From Thalassomonas actiniarum (lineage in GTDB: Bacteria; Pseudomonadota; Gammaproteobacteria; Enterobacterales; Alteromonadaceae), in the NCBI RefSeq assembly GCF_000948975.2, contig NZ_CP059735.1, forward strand, positions 4,524,603 to 4,588,602: a stretch of DNA of 64,000 nt, in the 5' to 3' direction. The stretch's first letter is position 1, and every line of letters starts with the position of its first letter. Made by a program: the position numbers and the translations under genes. Below, piece after piece: positions 8,622 to 16,353 of the stretch. The notes beneath the pieces are model-generated. The model was given only the letters and a program-made list of their open reading frames with translations. It was not told the origin of the DNA and did no database searches.

Positions 8622-8652
8622 ACTTTAAAACCTCGACCTAACTTGAGGTAAA
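8622..8652 (-). promoter_or_regulatory. SoxR-type promoter of the microprotein pair (19-bp spacer)
   Basis: Read on the minus strand: -35 TTTACC (8647-8652), a 19-bp spacer filled by the SoxR dyad, and -10 TAAAGT (8622-8627). The overlong 19-bp spacer is the hallmark of MerR/SoxR-activated promoters, and the TTTACCTCAAGTTA start matches my recollection of the E. coli soxS promoter. A weaker mirror promoter (TTTAAA-19 bp-TAAAGT) faces soxR. Confidence 0.75.
8630..8649. promoter_or_regulatory. SoxR operator
   Basis: ACCTCGACCTAACTTGAGGT. The right half matches the SoxR box (CCTCAAGTTAACTTGAGG) perfectly and the left half differs at three positions. It sits between soxR and the divergent microprotein genes. 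Confidence 0.78.
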
Positions 8653-8716
8653 GTATTTTTTTCAATAAAATGAAAAAAATTTTAAAGTCAGTTTTATAAG
8701 GACTTCAGGGGGAAAA

Positions 8717-9175
8717 ATGGCAACAGGACAGCACGAAGAAGCTAAGCTCTCGGTAGGCCAAGTGGCAAAACGCTGCGGCATTAAAGTATCGGCTTTACAT
8801 TTTTATGAAGAAAAAGGCCTGATCCGCAGCTGGCGCAACCAGGGCAACCAGCGCCGTTACAAACGGGATGTGCTGCGGCGTATCTCAGTGATCAAGGCGG
8901 CGCAGAAAATGGGCATTACCCTGGCCGATATCCAGGAAATATTTAATCAATTGCCCGACCAGCGCACCCCGGATAAAGATGACTGGGCCAGGTTATCAAC
9001 ACAGTGGCAACAAGAGCTCAACCGGCGTATCGCCTATATGGAAAAGTTAAGGGACTCCCTCACCGGCTGTATCGGCTGCGGCTGTTTATCGATGAAAAAC
9101 TGCCCGCTTTATAACCCGGACGATTCGCTGGCACAGGAAGGCACAGGACCGGTCATTTTAGATCGCCAGTCCTAA
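8717..9175 (+). CDS. soxR: Redox-sensitive MerR-family activator SoxR
   Basis: A 152-residue cytoplasmic [2Fe-2S] sensor that activates promoters when oxidised by redox-cycling compounds or superoxide-related stress. The MerR winged helix is at the N-terminus (LSVGQVAKRCGIKVSALHFYEEKGLI), followed by a dimerisation helix. The iron-sulphur ligands are C118, C121, C123 and C129 in CIGCGCLSMKNC, exactly the C-x2-C-x-C-x5-C spacing of SoxR. An AGGGGGAAAA ribosome-binding site precedes the ATG. No soxS is present. Its most obvious local target is the divergent microprotein pair. Confidence 0.95.
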   Translation: MATGQHEEAKLSVGQVAKRCGIKVSALHFYEEKGLIRSWRNQGNQRRYKRDVLRRISVIKAAQKMGITLADIQEIFNQLPDQRTPDKDDWARLSTQWQQELNRRIAYMEKLRDSLTGCIGCGCLSMKNCPLYNPDDSLAQEGTGPVILDRQS

Positions 9176-9231
9176 AAACGGCCCTGGTAAGGATACAGAG
9201 CCGCAGCAATAATGACTTTTATCCGGGCAGG

Positions 9232-9746
9232 ACAGAATCCCGGGTGATCAAGCCGGGTTCAAAGGTCTGTTTTATTACTAACTTGTCCTGCTGATAGACA
9301 TTTTTCAGTACTGGATGTTTGACCTGCCTATCTGGGTAAAACAGAATCCCGGGTGATCAAGCCGGGTTCAAAGGTCTGCTATATCACTAGCTTGTCCTGC
9401 TGATAGACATTTTTCAGCACTGGATGTTTGACCTGCCTATCTGGGTAAAACAGAATCCCGGGTTATCAAGCCGGGTTCAAAGGTCTGCTGTATCACTAGC
9501 TTGTCCTGCTGATAGACATTTTTCAGTACTGGATGTTTGACCTGCCTATCTGGGTAAAACAGAATCCCGGGTGATCAAGCCGGGTTCAAAGGTCTGTTTT
9601 ATTACTAACTTGTCCTGCTGATAGACATTTTTCAGTACTGGATGTTTGACCTGCCTATCTGGGTAAAACGGAATCCCGGGTGATCAAGCCGGGTTCAAAG
9701 GTCTGTTTTATTACTAACTTGTCCTGCTGATAGACATTTTTCAGTA
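9232..9746. repeat. Five tandem 109-bp repeats of the lacI-type gene's 3' end
   Basis: Units begin at 9232, 9341, 9450, 9559 and 9668. The first four are full 109-bp copies. The fifth (79 bp) is the actual 3' end of the regulator gene. Each full unit is about 78 bp of coding 3' end plus 31 bp that includes the stop codon and spacer. Units 2 and 3 share base changes that put an in-frame TAG in the copied coding part, while units 1 and 4 match the gene closely. Each unit holds a CCCGG-N9-CCGGG hairpin. No other gene is seen at 9176-9654. Confidence 0.92.
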
Positions 9747-10653
9747 CTAATTTAGCCGCCATCTGTCCCATTTCATTTACCGGGTTATCTATAGTGGTAA
9801 GTTTGGGGTAGATATAACGGGCAAGGATAACATTATCAAAACCAATAATAGATAAATCCTGCGGCAAGTTATAACCCAGCTCACGGGCACAGGTCATGGC
9901 CCCTGAAGCAATTTCATCATTGGCACAAACCAGGGCAGTAAAGCTTTGCTTGCTCTCGACTAAATGTTTCAGACCTTCACTGCCGCCGGTTTCTTTAAAG
10001 TCCCCCATATACACCAGGGATTCTTTAAATTCGATATTACTCTCTGCCAGCGCCCGTTTATGGCCGAGTAAACGGTTACGGGCATCGGCCTTAAACTGTT
10101 GACCGGCGATATAGGCGATATCGCTATGTCCCTGGTCAATAACGGCTTTGGTGGCCAGGTAGCCGCCGAGTTCATTGTCCAGGCTGATGCAATTTTGCTC
10201 TACCCCCGGCACCAGCCGGCTCATGATATAAACGGGAATATCTCCCTGACATAAATCAAACAGATACTCATCTGATACCGCTTCGACATGCACTATCAGG
10301 GCATCGCAATTCCGGCTTTTGAGAAATTCAATGCCGTCTTTTTCTTTATCTTCTTCACTGTGCCCGGTAGTGATAATGACATGTTTACCGGCCAAGCGTA
10401 ATTCGGTTTCAATACCCGCCATCATCTGCCCGAAAAAAGGCCCGTGCAGCTCGGAAACCAGGATACCTACGCTGTTGGTGCGCTTGGACGCCAGCGACTG
10501 GGCAATGGAGTTGGGACGATATCCCAACTGCTCCATGGCATCGATGACTTTTTGCCGGGTTTTATCGCTAACCAGCGCATTATTGCTGGTGACCCGGGAA
10601 ACCGTCGCCAGGGATACACCCGCAAGTTTTGATACTTCATATATAGTCGCCAT
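9655..10653 (-). CDS. LacI-family transcriptional repressor of the beta-glucoside locus
   Basis: A 332-residue LacI/GalR regulator. The N-terminal HTH (MATIYEVSKLAGVSLATVSRV) and hinge helix are followed by a periplasmic-binding-protein-like sugar domain (NSVGILVSELHGPFF; IIGFDNVILARYIYPKLTTI). It is last in a minus-strand set GH1 - GPH symporter - lacI. Palindromes typical of LacI operators lie in front of the GH1 gene (13513, 13576), and matching ones lie in front of the TonB receptor and second halogenase, so it may control a dispersed regulon. Its last 26 codons lie in a 109-bp tandem repeat array. The inducer is inferred to be a beta-glucoside or glucose. Confidence 0.9.
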   Translation of the reverse strand: MATIYEVSKLAGVSLATVSRVTSNNALVSDKTRQKVIDAMEQLGYRPNSIAQSLASKRTNSVGILVSELHGPFFGQMMAGIETELRLAGKHVIITTGHSEEDKEKDGIEFLKSRNCDALIVHVEAVSDEYLFDLCQGDIPVYIMSRLVPGVEQNCISLDNELGGYLATKAVIDQGHSDIAYIAGQQFKADARNRLLGHKRALAESNIEFKESLVYMGDFKETGGSEGLKHLVESKQSFTALVCANDEIASGAMTCARELGYNLPQDLSIIGFDNVILARYIYPKLTTIDNPVNEMGQMAAKLVLKNVYQQDKLVIKQTFEPGLITRDSVLPR

Positions 10654-10721
10654 AATACTCCGGCACGTTAAAGCAAAAGGTAAAAATGAGTTGGGGAGAT
10701 ACTAGCATACTCCCGCCGGAC

Positions 10722-12050
10722 TTAACTAGCCGGGGCTCTAAGTTCGCTTTGAATATGCTCTATTTTTTCATCATTTAAGGTATATTTGCGCATCACCCAG
10801 GCAACGATAAAGGAGCCTATGGCCGGCAACAAGGTAAAAGAAAGCAAGATGCCCTGCTTAGTAGCCTCGGTTTGCGCAACATCCGCCTGGTAATCATAAA
10901 ACGCCAACAGCCAACCGGCAGCAGCTCCGCCCAGGGCTACCCCCATCTTGATAAAAAACACCACCCCGGAATACACCATGCCGGTCACACGCAGCCCGGT
11001 TTTCTGGTGGCCGTAGTCTATGGTATCCGCCATTTTTGCCCACAGCAGCGGCGTTGCCATATCCAGGAAAAACTTCCAGGCAATAAAGGCGACAAAAGCC
11101 AACACCAGCTGATCACTTTCAATAAAGAAACTCAATACACAAATGCAGGCAGAAATGGTTTGCAACCAAATATAGGCCTTGATTTTACACACCCGCTTTG
11201 CCAGCGGCTGGGCCACGGCGCAGCCGACCATGCTGCCGATAACCCCTAAGGTTAAAAAGTAGGTGATCAAATCTTCGCGGCCTAAGAAATATTTCACGTA
11301 ATAGACCGCCAGGGTAAAGCGCAATACCTGCCCGGTCAGCAGGAACAAGGCGGCCACACACAGGATACGCCACTGATCGTTTTGCCACAGGGAGCGCATA
11401 CTTTCTTTAAACGAAGTCTCCTGATGCTCCGGTAACGAAATGCGCTCTTTGGTGCCGACAAAACATAATAAAAACATCACCAGCCCCAGGGTGCTCATGG
11501 TCACCATAGTCAGCTGGTAACCTTTGGCGGTATCCCCCTGCCCGAACCATTGAACCATAGGCATAGTCGCCCCGGCCACGATCACCCCGCCCAACATGCC
11601 AAAGACAAAACGGTATGACTGCACCGTCACCCGCTCTTTGGCATCGGCAGTTAATACCCCGCCCAGGGCGCAATAGGGAATATTGATGGCGGTATAGGCC
11701 ACCATCAACAAGGTATAAGTGACAAATGCATAGAGCAGCTTATTGTCGGCGGATAAATCAGGAGTGGTAAAAGCCAAGATGCTGATAATGGCAAAAGGAA
11801 ACGCCAGCCACAAAAGGTAGGGCCGAAACTGCCCCCAACGGCTTTTCGTGCGGTCGGCAATATTGCCCATCAAAGGGTCGGTAACGGCATCAAAGATGCG
11901 CACCACTAAGAACATGGTACCGACGGTTGCCGGCGATAAACCCATGACATCAGTGTAAAAGAGTAATAAAAACATCATCACGGTCTGGAAAATGATGTTA
12001 CTTGCGGTATCCCCTAAGCCATAGGCTATTTTTTCTCTGATGCTGATCAT
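10722..12050 (-). CDS. GPH-family sugar:cation symporter (MFS)
   Basis: A 442-residue inner-membrane transporter with about twelve hydrophobic segments. The N-terminus [19 protein letters not shown] and the loop [26 protein letters not shown] are signatures of the glycoside-pentoside-hexuronide:cation symporter family (MelB-like). It lies 30 bp downstream of the GH1 beta-glucosidase, which suggests uptake of intact beta-glucosides or cellobiose for hydrolysis inside the cell. The substrate is inferred from that context. Confidence 0.9.
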   Translation of the reverse strand: MISIREKIAYGLGDTASNIIFQTVMMFLLLFYTDVMGLSPATVGTMFLVVRIFDAVTDPLMGNIADRTKSRWGQFRPYLLWLAFPFAIISILAFTTPDLSADNKLLYAFVTYTLLMVAYTAINIPYCALGGVLTADAKERVTVQSYRFVFGMLGGVIVAGATMPMVQWFGQGDTAKGYQLTMVTMSTLGLVMFLLCFVGTKERISLPEHQETSFKESMRSLWQNDQWRILCVAALFLLTGQVLRFTLAVYYVKYFLGREDLITYFLTLGVIGSMVGCAVAQPLAKRVCKIKAYIWLQTISACICVLSFFIESDQLVLAFVAFIAWKFFLDMATPLLWAKMADTIDYGHQKTGLRVTGMVYSGVVFFIKMGVALGGAAAGWLLAFYDYQADVAQTEATKQGILLSFTLLPAIGSFIVAWVMRKYTLNDEKIEHIQSELRAPAS

Positions 12051-12080
12051 GCTGCTGTCCTTTGATGGTGCTTGTTATTA

Positions 12081-13424
12081 TTATTTTTTCGCTACCCGAC
12101 TACTGATAAAGTTTTTGTAGGCGTTACCACTGGCTTTGATAGTTCTTTGCTGGCTGGCATAATCAACATAAACGATACCGAAGCGTTTAAGATAACCTTC
12201 CGCCCATTCAAAGTTATCCATCAGCGACCAGGCAAAATAGCCGCGGATATCCACTCCCAGCCCTATGGCATCATGTACCGCGCTCAGGTGGCTTTGGTAG
12301 TAATCTATCCTATCTAAGTCATTAACGGAACCGTCCTTGAGCTCATCCGCCATCGCCGCACCGTTTTCGGTAATGTAGATCGGCGGCAGCGAATATTTTT
12401 CATTTAAGGAAACCAGCAATTTCGTCAAGGCCTTAGGATAAATTTCCCAGCCGATATCGGTTCTCGGCTCAAGCGCCGGCAATTGCACAAAATCTTGCTG
12501 TTCATCTGCGCGGTAAATCGCCCGGGTATAATAATTTACCCCTAAAAAGTCCATCGGCTGAGCAATAATTGCCATATCTCCCTGGTGGATGTCAGGATGA
12601 TGCGCCCTGGGCAGCTGGGATAAAATTTCCGGGTACTCACTATCAAACAGGGGTTTGATATACCACTGGTTAAAATAATCATCGGCAAAATGAGCTGCCC
12701 CTTTATCTTCTGCCCGGCTTGACGCCGGATAGCAGGGGGTAAAATTAAGCACGATACCGTTTAAGGTGTCCGGGCTGTTTTTTGCCAAGACCTGCATTGC
12801 CAGGCCATGGGCCAGCAATAAATGATGGGCAGCTTTTTTGCCGTATTCTTTACCCACTATGCCCGGAGCATGGACCCCGGCTTCATATCCTAAATAGGCG
12901 CTGCAAAAAGGCTCGTTTAAGGTGGCATAAGCATAAACCCGGTCACCGAAGGCTTTTGTGATCAAATCGACATAATCACGAAAACGGTATGCAGTCTCCC
13001 GGTTAAGCCAGCCGCCGTTATCTTCCAGGTGCTGGGGCAGATCCCAGTGATATAGGGTAACAAAGGCTTTGATATTTTTACTCTTGAGTTCATCGAGTAT
13101 GCCTAAGTAAAAGTCCACCCCGGCCTGGTTCAGTGTACCCTCGCGGGTGATCACCCGGGGCCAGGAAATGGATAAACGGTAGGCATCTACCCCTAAAGAT
13201 TCAATCAGCTCAATATCCTGACGCCAAAGATTAAAGTGATCACAGGCGACTTCCCCGTTTGAGCCGTCGGCGATTTTCCCCTCTGTTGCACAAAAACGAT
13301 CCCAGATACTGGCCAATCTGTGCTCAGCCCCTCCTTCAATTTGGAAAGAAGCCGTGGCGACGCCATAAGTAAAATCGGCGGAGAGCATGGGCGAATTAAC
13401 GGGTAAAGAAATTTTAGTCATCAT
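12081..13424 (-). CDS. Beta-glucosidase, glycoside hydrolase family 1
   Basis: A 447-residue GH1 enzyme without a signal peptide, so cytoplasmic. The acid/base glutamate is E171 in TLNEP and the nucleophile is E353 in ITENG; SFQIEGG and WSLMDNFEWAEGY are also family signatures. It is a retaining beta-glucosidase expected to release glucose from beta-glucosides or cellobiose, and it works with the symporter downstream. Two LacI-type operators lie 90-170 bp upstream. Confidence 0.95.
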   Translation of the reverse strand: MMTKISLPVNSPMLSADFTYGVATASFQIEGGAEHRLASIWDRFCATEGKIADGSNGEVACDHFNLWRQDIELIESLGVDAYRLSISWPRVITREGTLNQAGVDFYLGILDELKSKNIKAFVTLYHWDLPQHLEDNGGWLNRETAYRFRDYVDLITKAFGDRVYAYATLNEPFCSAYLGYEAGVHAPGIVGKEYGKKAAHHLLLAHGLAMQVLAKNSPDTLNGIVLNFTPCYPASSRAEDKGAAHFADDYFNQWYIKPLFDSEYPEILSQLPRAHHPDIHQGDMAIIAQPMDFLGVNYYTRAIYRADEQQDFVQLPALEPRTDIGWEIYPKALTKLLVSLNEKYSLPPIYITENGAAMADELKDGSVNDLDRIDYYQSHLSAVHDAIGLGVDIRGYFAWSLMDNFEWAEGYLKRFGIVYVDYASQQRTIKASGNAYKNFISSRVAKK

Positions 13425-13512
13425 TTACATTGCTGCCTGTCAGGGGGTTCTCATTAAGAAAAATCAATTAATATTAGCTACTTACATTCAACTTTTGATT
13501 ACAACACAAAAA

Positions 13513-13526
13513 TGTAAGCGCTTACA
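13513..13526. promoter_or_regulatory. LacI-family operator 1
   Basis: Perfect palindrome TGTAAGCGCTTACA in the divergent promoter region of the GH1 operon and the FucP-type transporter. The central AAGCGCTT is shared with the sites at 13576, 50973, 51037 and 54371. Confidence 0.85.
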
Positions 13527-13575
13527 AATAACTTGAAAATTTTTTGCGTCTGGTTTTTAATGCTTTCAATGACAC

Positions 13576-13593
13576 AATGAAAGCGCTTTCATT
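13576..13593. promoter_or_regulatory. LacI-family operator 2
   Basis: Perfect 18-bp palindrome AATGAAAGCGCTTTCATT, 65 bp (centre to centre) from operator 1, in the same 329-bp divergent intergenic region. The pair could support looping by a tetrameric LacI protein. Confidence 0.85.
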
Positions 13594-13753
13594 TTCAAGC
13601 CTAGTGTTTTCTGTATTAAAGATCAACCGCTTTTATTTATGTTTATGAAAATAACGTGTGAAGTTTACCGACAAGCTTACAAACTTGTCTCCGACAGCCG
13701 CTTTATGCTCAACAAAATATAAAAGAATACTAAAACAAGCTAATGGGGAAATT

Positions 13754-15043
13754 ATGGCAACATTTTCAAAATCATATCATGCAGAACAACGACCAGAGGC
13801 GCAAACCGGTAAGGACTACCGCTTCGCACTGACATCGCTAACCTCACTATTTTTTATGTGGGGCTTTATTACCTGCCTCAATGATATCCTGATCCCCCAT
13901 TTAAAAGGGGTTTTCGATTTATCTTACAGCCAGGCAATGCTGGTACAATTTTGCTTTTTTGGCGCTTATTTTGTTGTCTCCCTGCCCTCGGGGGCGCTGG
14001 TCAAACGCCTGGGATACCAAAAAGGCATAGTGCTGGGGCTAGTGATCGCCGCCCTGGGCTGCTTATGCTTTTATCCCGCCGCAAGCCTGCACAGCTACGC
14101 CATTTTCTTATTGGCGCTGTTTATCCTGGCCAGCGGCATCACCCTGCTGCAGGTCTCCGCCAATCCCTATGTCAGTATTCTGGGAGAAGTGAAAACCGCC
14201 TCCTCCCGGCTGACTATGACCCAGGCTTTTAACTCCCTTGGCACCACAGTCGCACCGTTTTTTGGCGCGTATTTAATTTTGGAACAAGCAAGCGAGGCCA
14301 TATCAGCAACCGCTTCGGCGCAACAGGTACAGATGCCCTATGTGTTCCTGGCCGCTTTATTATTGCTACTCGCCGCCGTCTTCGCTGCCTTGAAACTGCC
14401 GGATATGTCCGCTGAAATAACCCAAAACCAAACCGGTAAAGGAGACGGGGAAAACCATCAGCTAAAAAGTGCCTGGCACTATCGCCACCTGATGCTTGGC
14501 GCTGTCGGCATTTTTGTCTATGTCGGCGCCGAAGTGGCCATCGGTAGTTTCCTGGTGAATTTTTTCACCGACCCGAATATCGGCGCCATGGAAGAGTCGG
14601 CTGCCGCCAAATATATCGCTTATTACTGGGGAGGCGCTATGGTGGGACGTTTTATTGGCGCCGCCGCCATGCAAAAAATAGCCGCAGGTAAAGCCCTGTG
14701 TTTCAATGCCGTCGTGGCCATGGTCTTAGTGTTCGTGGCGATATTTGCCTCCGGACAGTTGGCCATGTCGGCGATTTTATTGGTGGGGCTTTGTAATTCC
14801 ATTATGTTTCCCACCATTTTCAGCCTGGCCCTCAACGGTTTAGGCAAGCTTACCAGCCAGGGCTCGGGCATTTTATGTCTGGCAATCGTCGGCGGCGCCA
14901 TCATTCCCCTGCTCCAGGGAGTTTTGGCAGATAACATTGGCATACAGGCGTCTTTTGGCTTGCCTATCCTGTGTTACGGCTTTATTGCCTATTACGGCTT
15001 GTCAGGAAGCAAAGCATCGATAAGTGAGAAAGGAAAGGCTTAA
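13754..15043 (+). CDS. FucP-type sugar MFS transporter (glucose/galactose class)
   Basis: A 429-residue inner-membrane transporter with twelve hydrophobic segments. [26 protein letters not shown] and [12 protein letters not shown] are typical of the FucP/GluP branch of sugar:H+ symporters. The ATG at 13754 is preferred because GGGGAA precedes it and the membrane domain starts soon after. A GTG 32 codons upstream would add an unrelated polar tail. It is divergent from the GH1 operon and shares its two operators, so it probably imports free glucose or a related monosaccharide. Confidence 0.9.
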   Translation: MATFSKSYHAEQRPEAQTGKDYRFALTSLTSLFFMWGFITCLNDILIPHLKGVFDLSYSQAMLVQFCFFGAYFVVSLPSGALVKRLGYQKGIVLGLVIAALGCLCFYPAASLHSYAIFLLALFILASGITLLQVSANPYVSILGEVKTASSRLTMTQAFNSLGTTVAPFFGAYLILEQASEAISATASAQQVQMPYVFLAALLLLLAAVFAALKLPDMSAEITQNQTGKGDGENHQLKSAWHYRHLMLGAVGIFVYVGAEVAIGSFLVNFFTDPNIGAMEESAAAKYIAYYWGGAMVGRFIGAAAMQKIAAGKALCFNAVVAMVLVFVAIFASGQLAMSAILLVGLCNSIMFPTIFSLALNGLGKLTSQGSGILCLAIVGGAIIPLLQGVLADNIGIQASFGLPILCYGFIAYYGLSGSKASISEKGKA

Positions 15044-15075
15044 ATCTTCGGATCAAAATAACCAATATAAATTCA

Positions 15076-15105
15076 TTCCCCGGCTGTAATATAACCGCCG
15101 GGGAA
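15076..15105. terminator. Terminator between convergent fucP-like and copD genes
   Basis: Perfect 9-bp arms TTCCCCGGC / GCCGGGGAA between two convergent genes, suited to stopping transcription from both sides. Confidence 0.65.
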
Positions 15106-15110
15106 AGCAA

Positions 15111-16019
15111 CTAAGACAAAACTGTCGGTCCGAGAATGCTCGATAATACTGCGGTGATCACCAAAATAATATCCGCCAGGAACAGCTCGCTGACGATGGC
15201 ATTTTTTTTCAGGGTTAACACCTGCACCTGATTTAACATCGGCACCAGGCTGTGTTTATATTTATGCTTGTGCAAGACCACCAGCAGGAAGACGGTAGTG
15301 ACTGTGATTAATTTCAGCAGCATGGTTTGCCCGTAAGTGGTGGTAAACAAGTCTCCCGTACTTGTCAGCATCTGGCTTAATAATCCCCCGCCGCCAAGCA
15401 ATAACAAAGGCACCATGATCAGGGTCAGCTGGCCAAAAAAGCGCATCACCCGATACAGGTTCGACAGGTTAAGCAGCTGATAACAAATCAACAAGGGATA
15501 TAAAGCCCCCAGCCACCAGGCGGAGGTTATGATATGCAGGGCCATCAGCCAACGTGCGCTGCTGCCAAGCTCTGCTGTATTGCCCAGCAGGGTAAAAGAA
15601 TAACTTAACGCCGCTATCCCGCTCAGGTAACACAAAAAAAACAATTTTCGGTTTGAGGCCTGAGCCTCGGGCTTTCTTCTTAGATGCAGCAAAAATAAAG
15701 CAGCAATGGCGGTAAAGCCGGATAGCCGCCAAAACAGGGCATCTCCCGATGGACCCTGCCAGAGCCGGTGCACGCTTTCACCGTCAAACATACCAAAAAA
15801 GCCCGTTTGCGAAACGGCGCCCACGCCCATTAAAAAGTTAATGATCACGGCTGTTATACCCAGGCACAGGCATAGCCGGGTATAGCGGATAATAGCTTGG
15901 ATATTGGTGTTGGCGCGGATCAAAGCACCGATAAATGGGCCGCCGACGGCAGCGGCAACCCCCATATAAATTAACCAGCGGGAAATGATATCCCCGACAT
16001 CCCAAATAGAAAGCGCCAT
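15111..16019 (-). CDS. copD: CopD-family copper resistance membrane protein
   Basis: A 302-residue protein with about eight transmembrane segments. The order of helices and conserved residues (SRWLIYMGVAAAVGGPF, WRLSGFTAI, ARWLMALHIITSAWWLGALYPLLI) fits the CopD/PcoD domain, which is linked to copper transport across the inner membrane. GGAG precedes the ATG. No copC partner is adjacent, but copA and a small membrane protein lie just upstream on the same strand. Copper specificity is inferred from this context. Confidence 0.82.
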   Translation of the reverse strand: MALSIWDVGDIISRWLIYMGVAAAVGGPFIGALIRANTNIQAIIRYTRLCLCLGITAVIINFLMGVGAVSQTGFFGMFDGESVHRLWQGPSGDALFWRLSGFTAIAALFLLHLRRKPEAQASNRKLFFLCYLSGIAALSYSFTLLGNTAELGSSARWLMALHIITSAWWLGALYPLLICYQLLNLSNLYRVMRFFGQLTLIMVPLLLLGGGGLLSQMLTSTGDLFTTTYGQTMLLKLITVTTVFLLVVLHKHKYKHSLVPMLNQVQVLTLKKNAIVSELFLADIILVITAVLSSILGPTVLS

Positions 16020-16141
16020 ACTTACTCCTCATCTTAGGATGTGATCGTCTCAATAACATCAACGACCACTACCTCGTACCAAAAATGAGAATTCCTCTTT
16101 CCGGGGACGGACATCTTTGCCCATTAATTGCCGAGAGGTTT

Positions 16142-16159
16142 GCCGGGAAATAGCCCGGC
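16142..16159 (-). terminator. Hairpin after the copA operon
   Basis: GCCGGG / CCCGGC hairpin with a 6-nt loop, downstream of copA and its small partner and upstream of copD. The lack of a T-tract makes it a weak terminator call. The surrounding 16020-16227 holds no gene. Confidence 0.4.
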
Positions 16160-16227
16160 TCACGACAACAGGTATTAAAATAAGCTTAGCCGACTTTTAT
16201 CCGAAAGACCCGGATGCTGATGTGCGC

Positions 16228-16353
16228 TTAATTGTTCTGTTGCTTTTTGGTTTTAGTTTTTGTGGGTGATGAATGCAAAGGAGCGAGCCAAAACCACCAA
16301 ACAATCAATAAAATAACAAAAAGTCCTGCCAGGTTTATCATCAACATATTCAT
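16228..16353 (-). CDS. 41-residue membrane protein translationally coupled to copA
   Basis: A 41-codon gene whose ATG overlaps the copA stop codon as ATGA, the classic arrangement for translational coupling. The protein has one hydrophobic helix at about residues 5-26, containing the aromatic run VWWFWLAPLH, and then a hydrophilic basic tail (KTKTKK). The position recalls CcoS/FixS, which follows the CcoI/FixI copper ATPase, but the sequence is not CcoS-like. It may be a stabiliser or regulator of the CopA pump. This is inference from position and topology. Confidence 0.75.
   Translation of the reverse strand: MNMLMINLAGLFVILLIVWWFWLAPLHSSPTKTKTKKQQNN

Noticed and set aside
9232-9746. CRISPR array
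   Set aside because: The 109-bp units repeat end to end with no unique spacers, and they match the 3' end of the adjacent gene.
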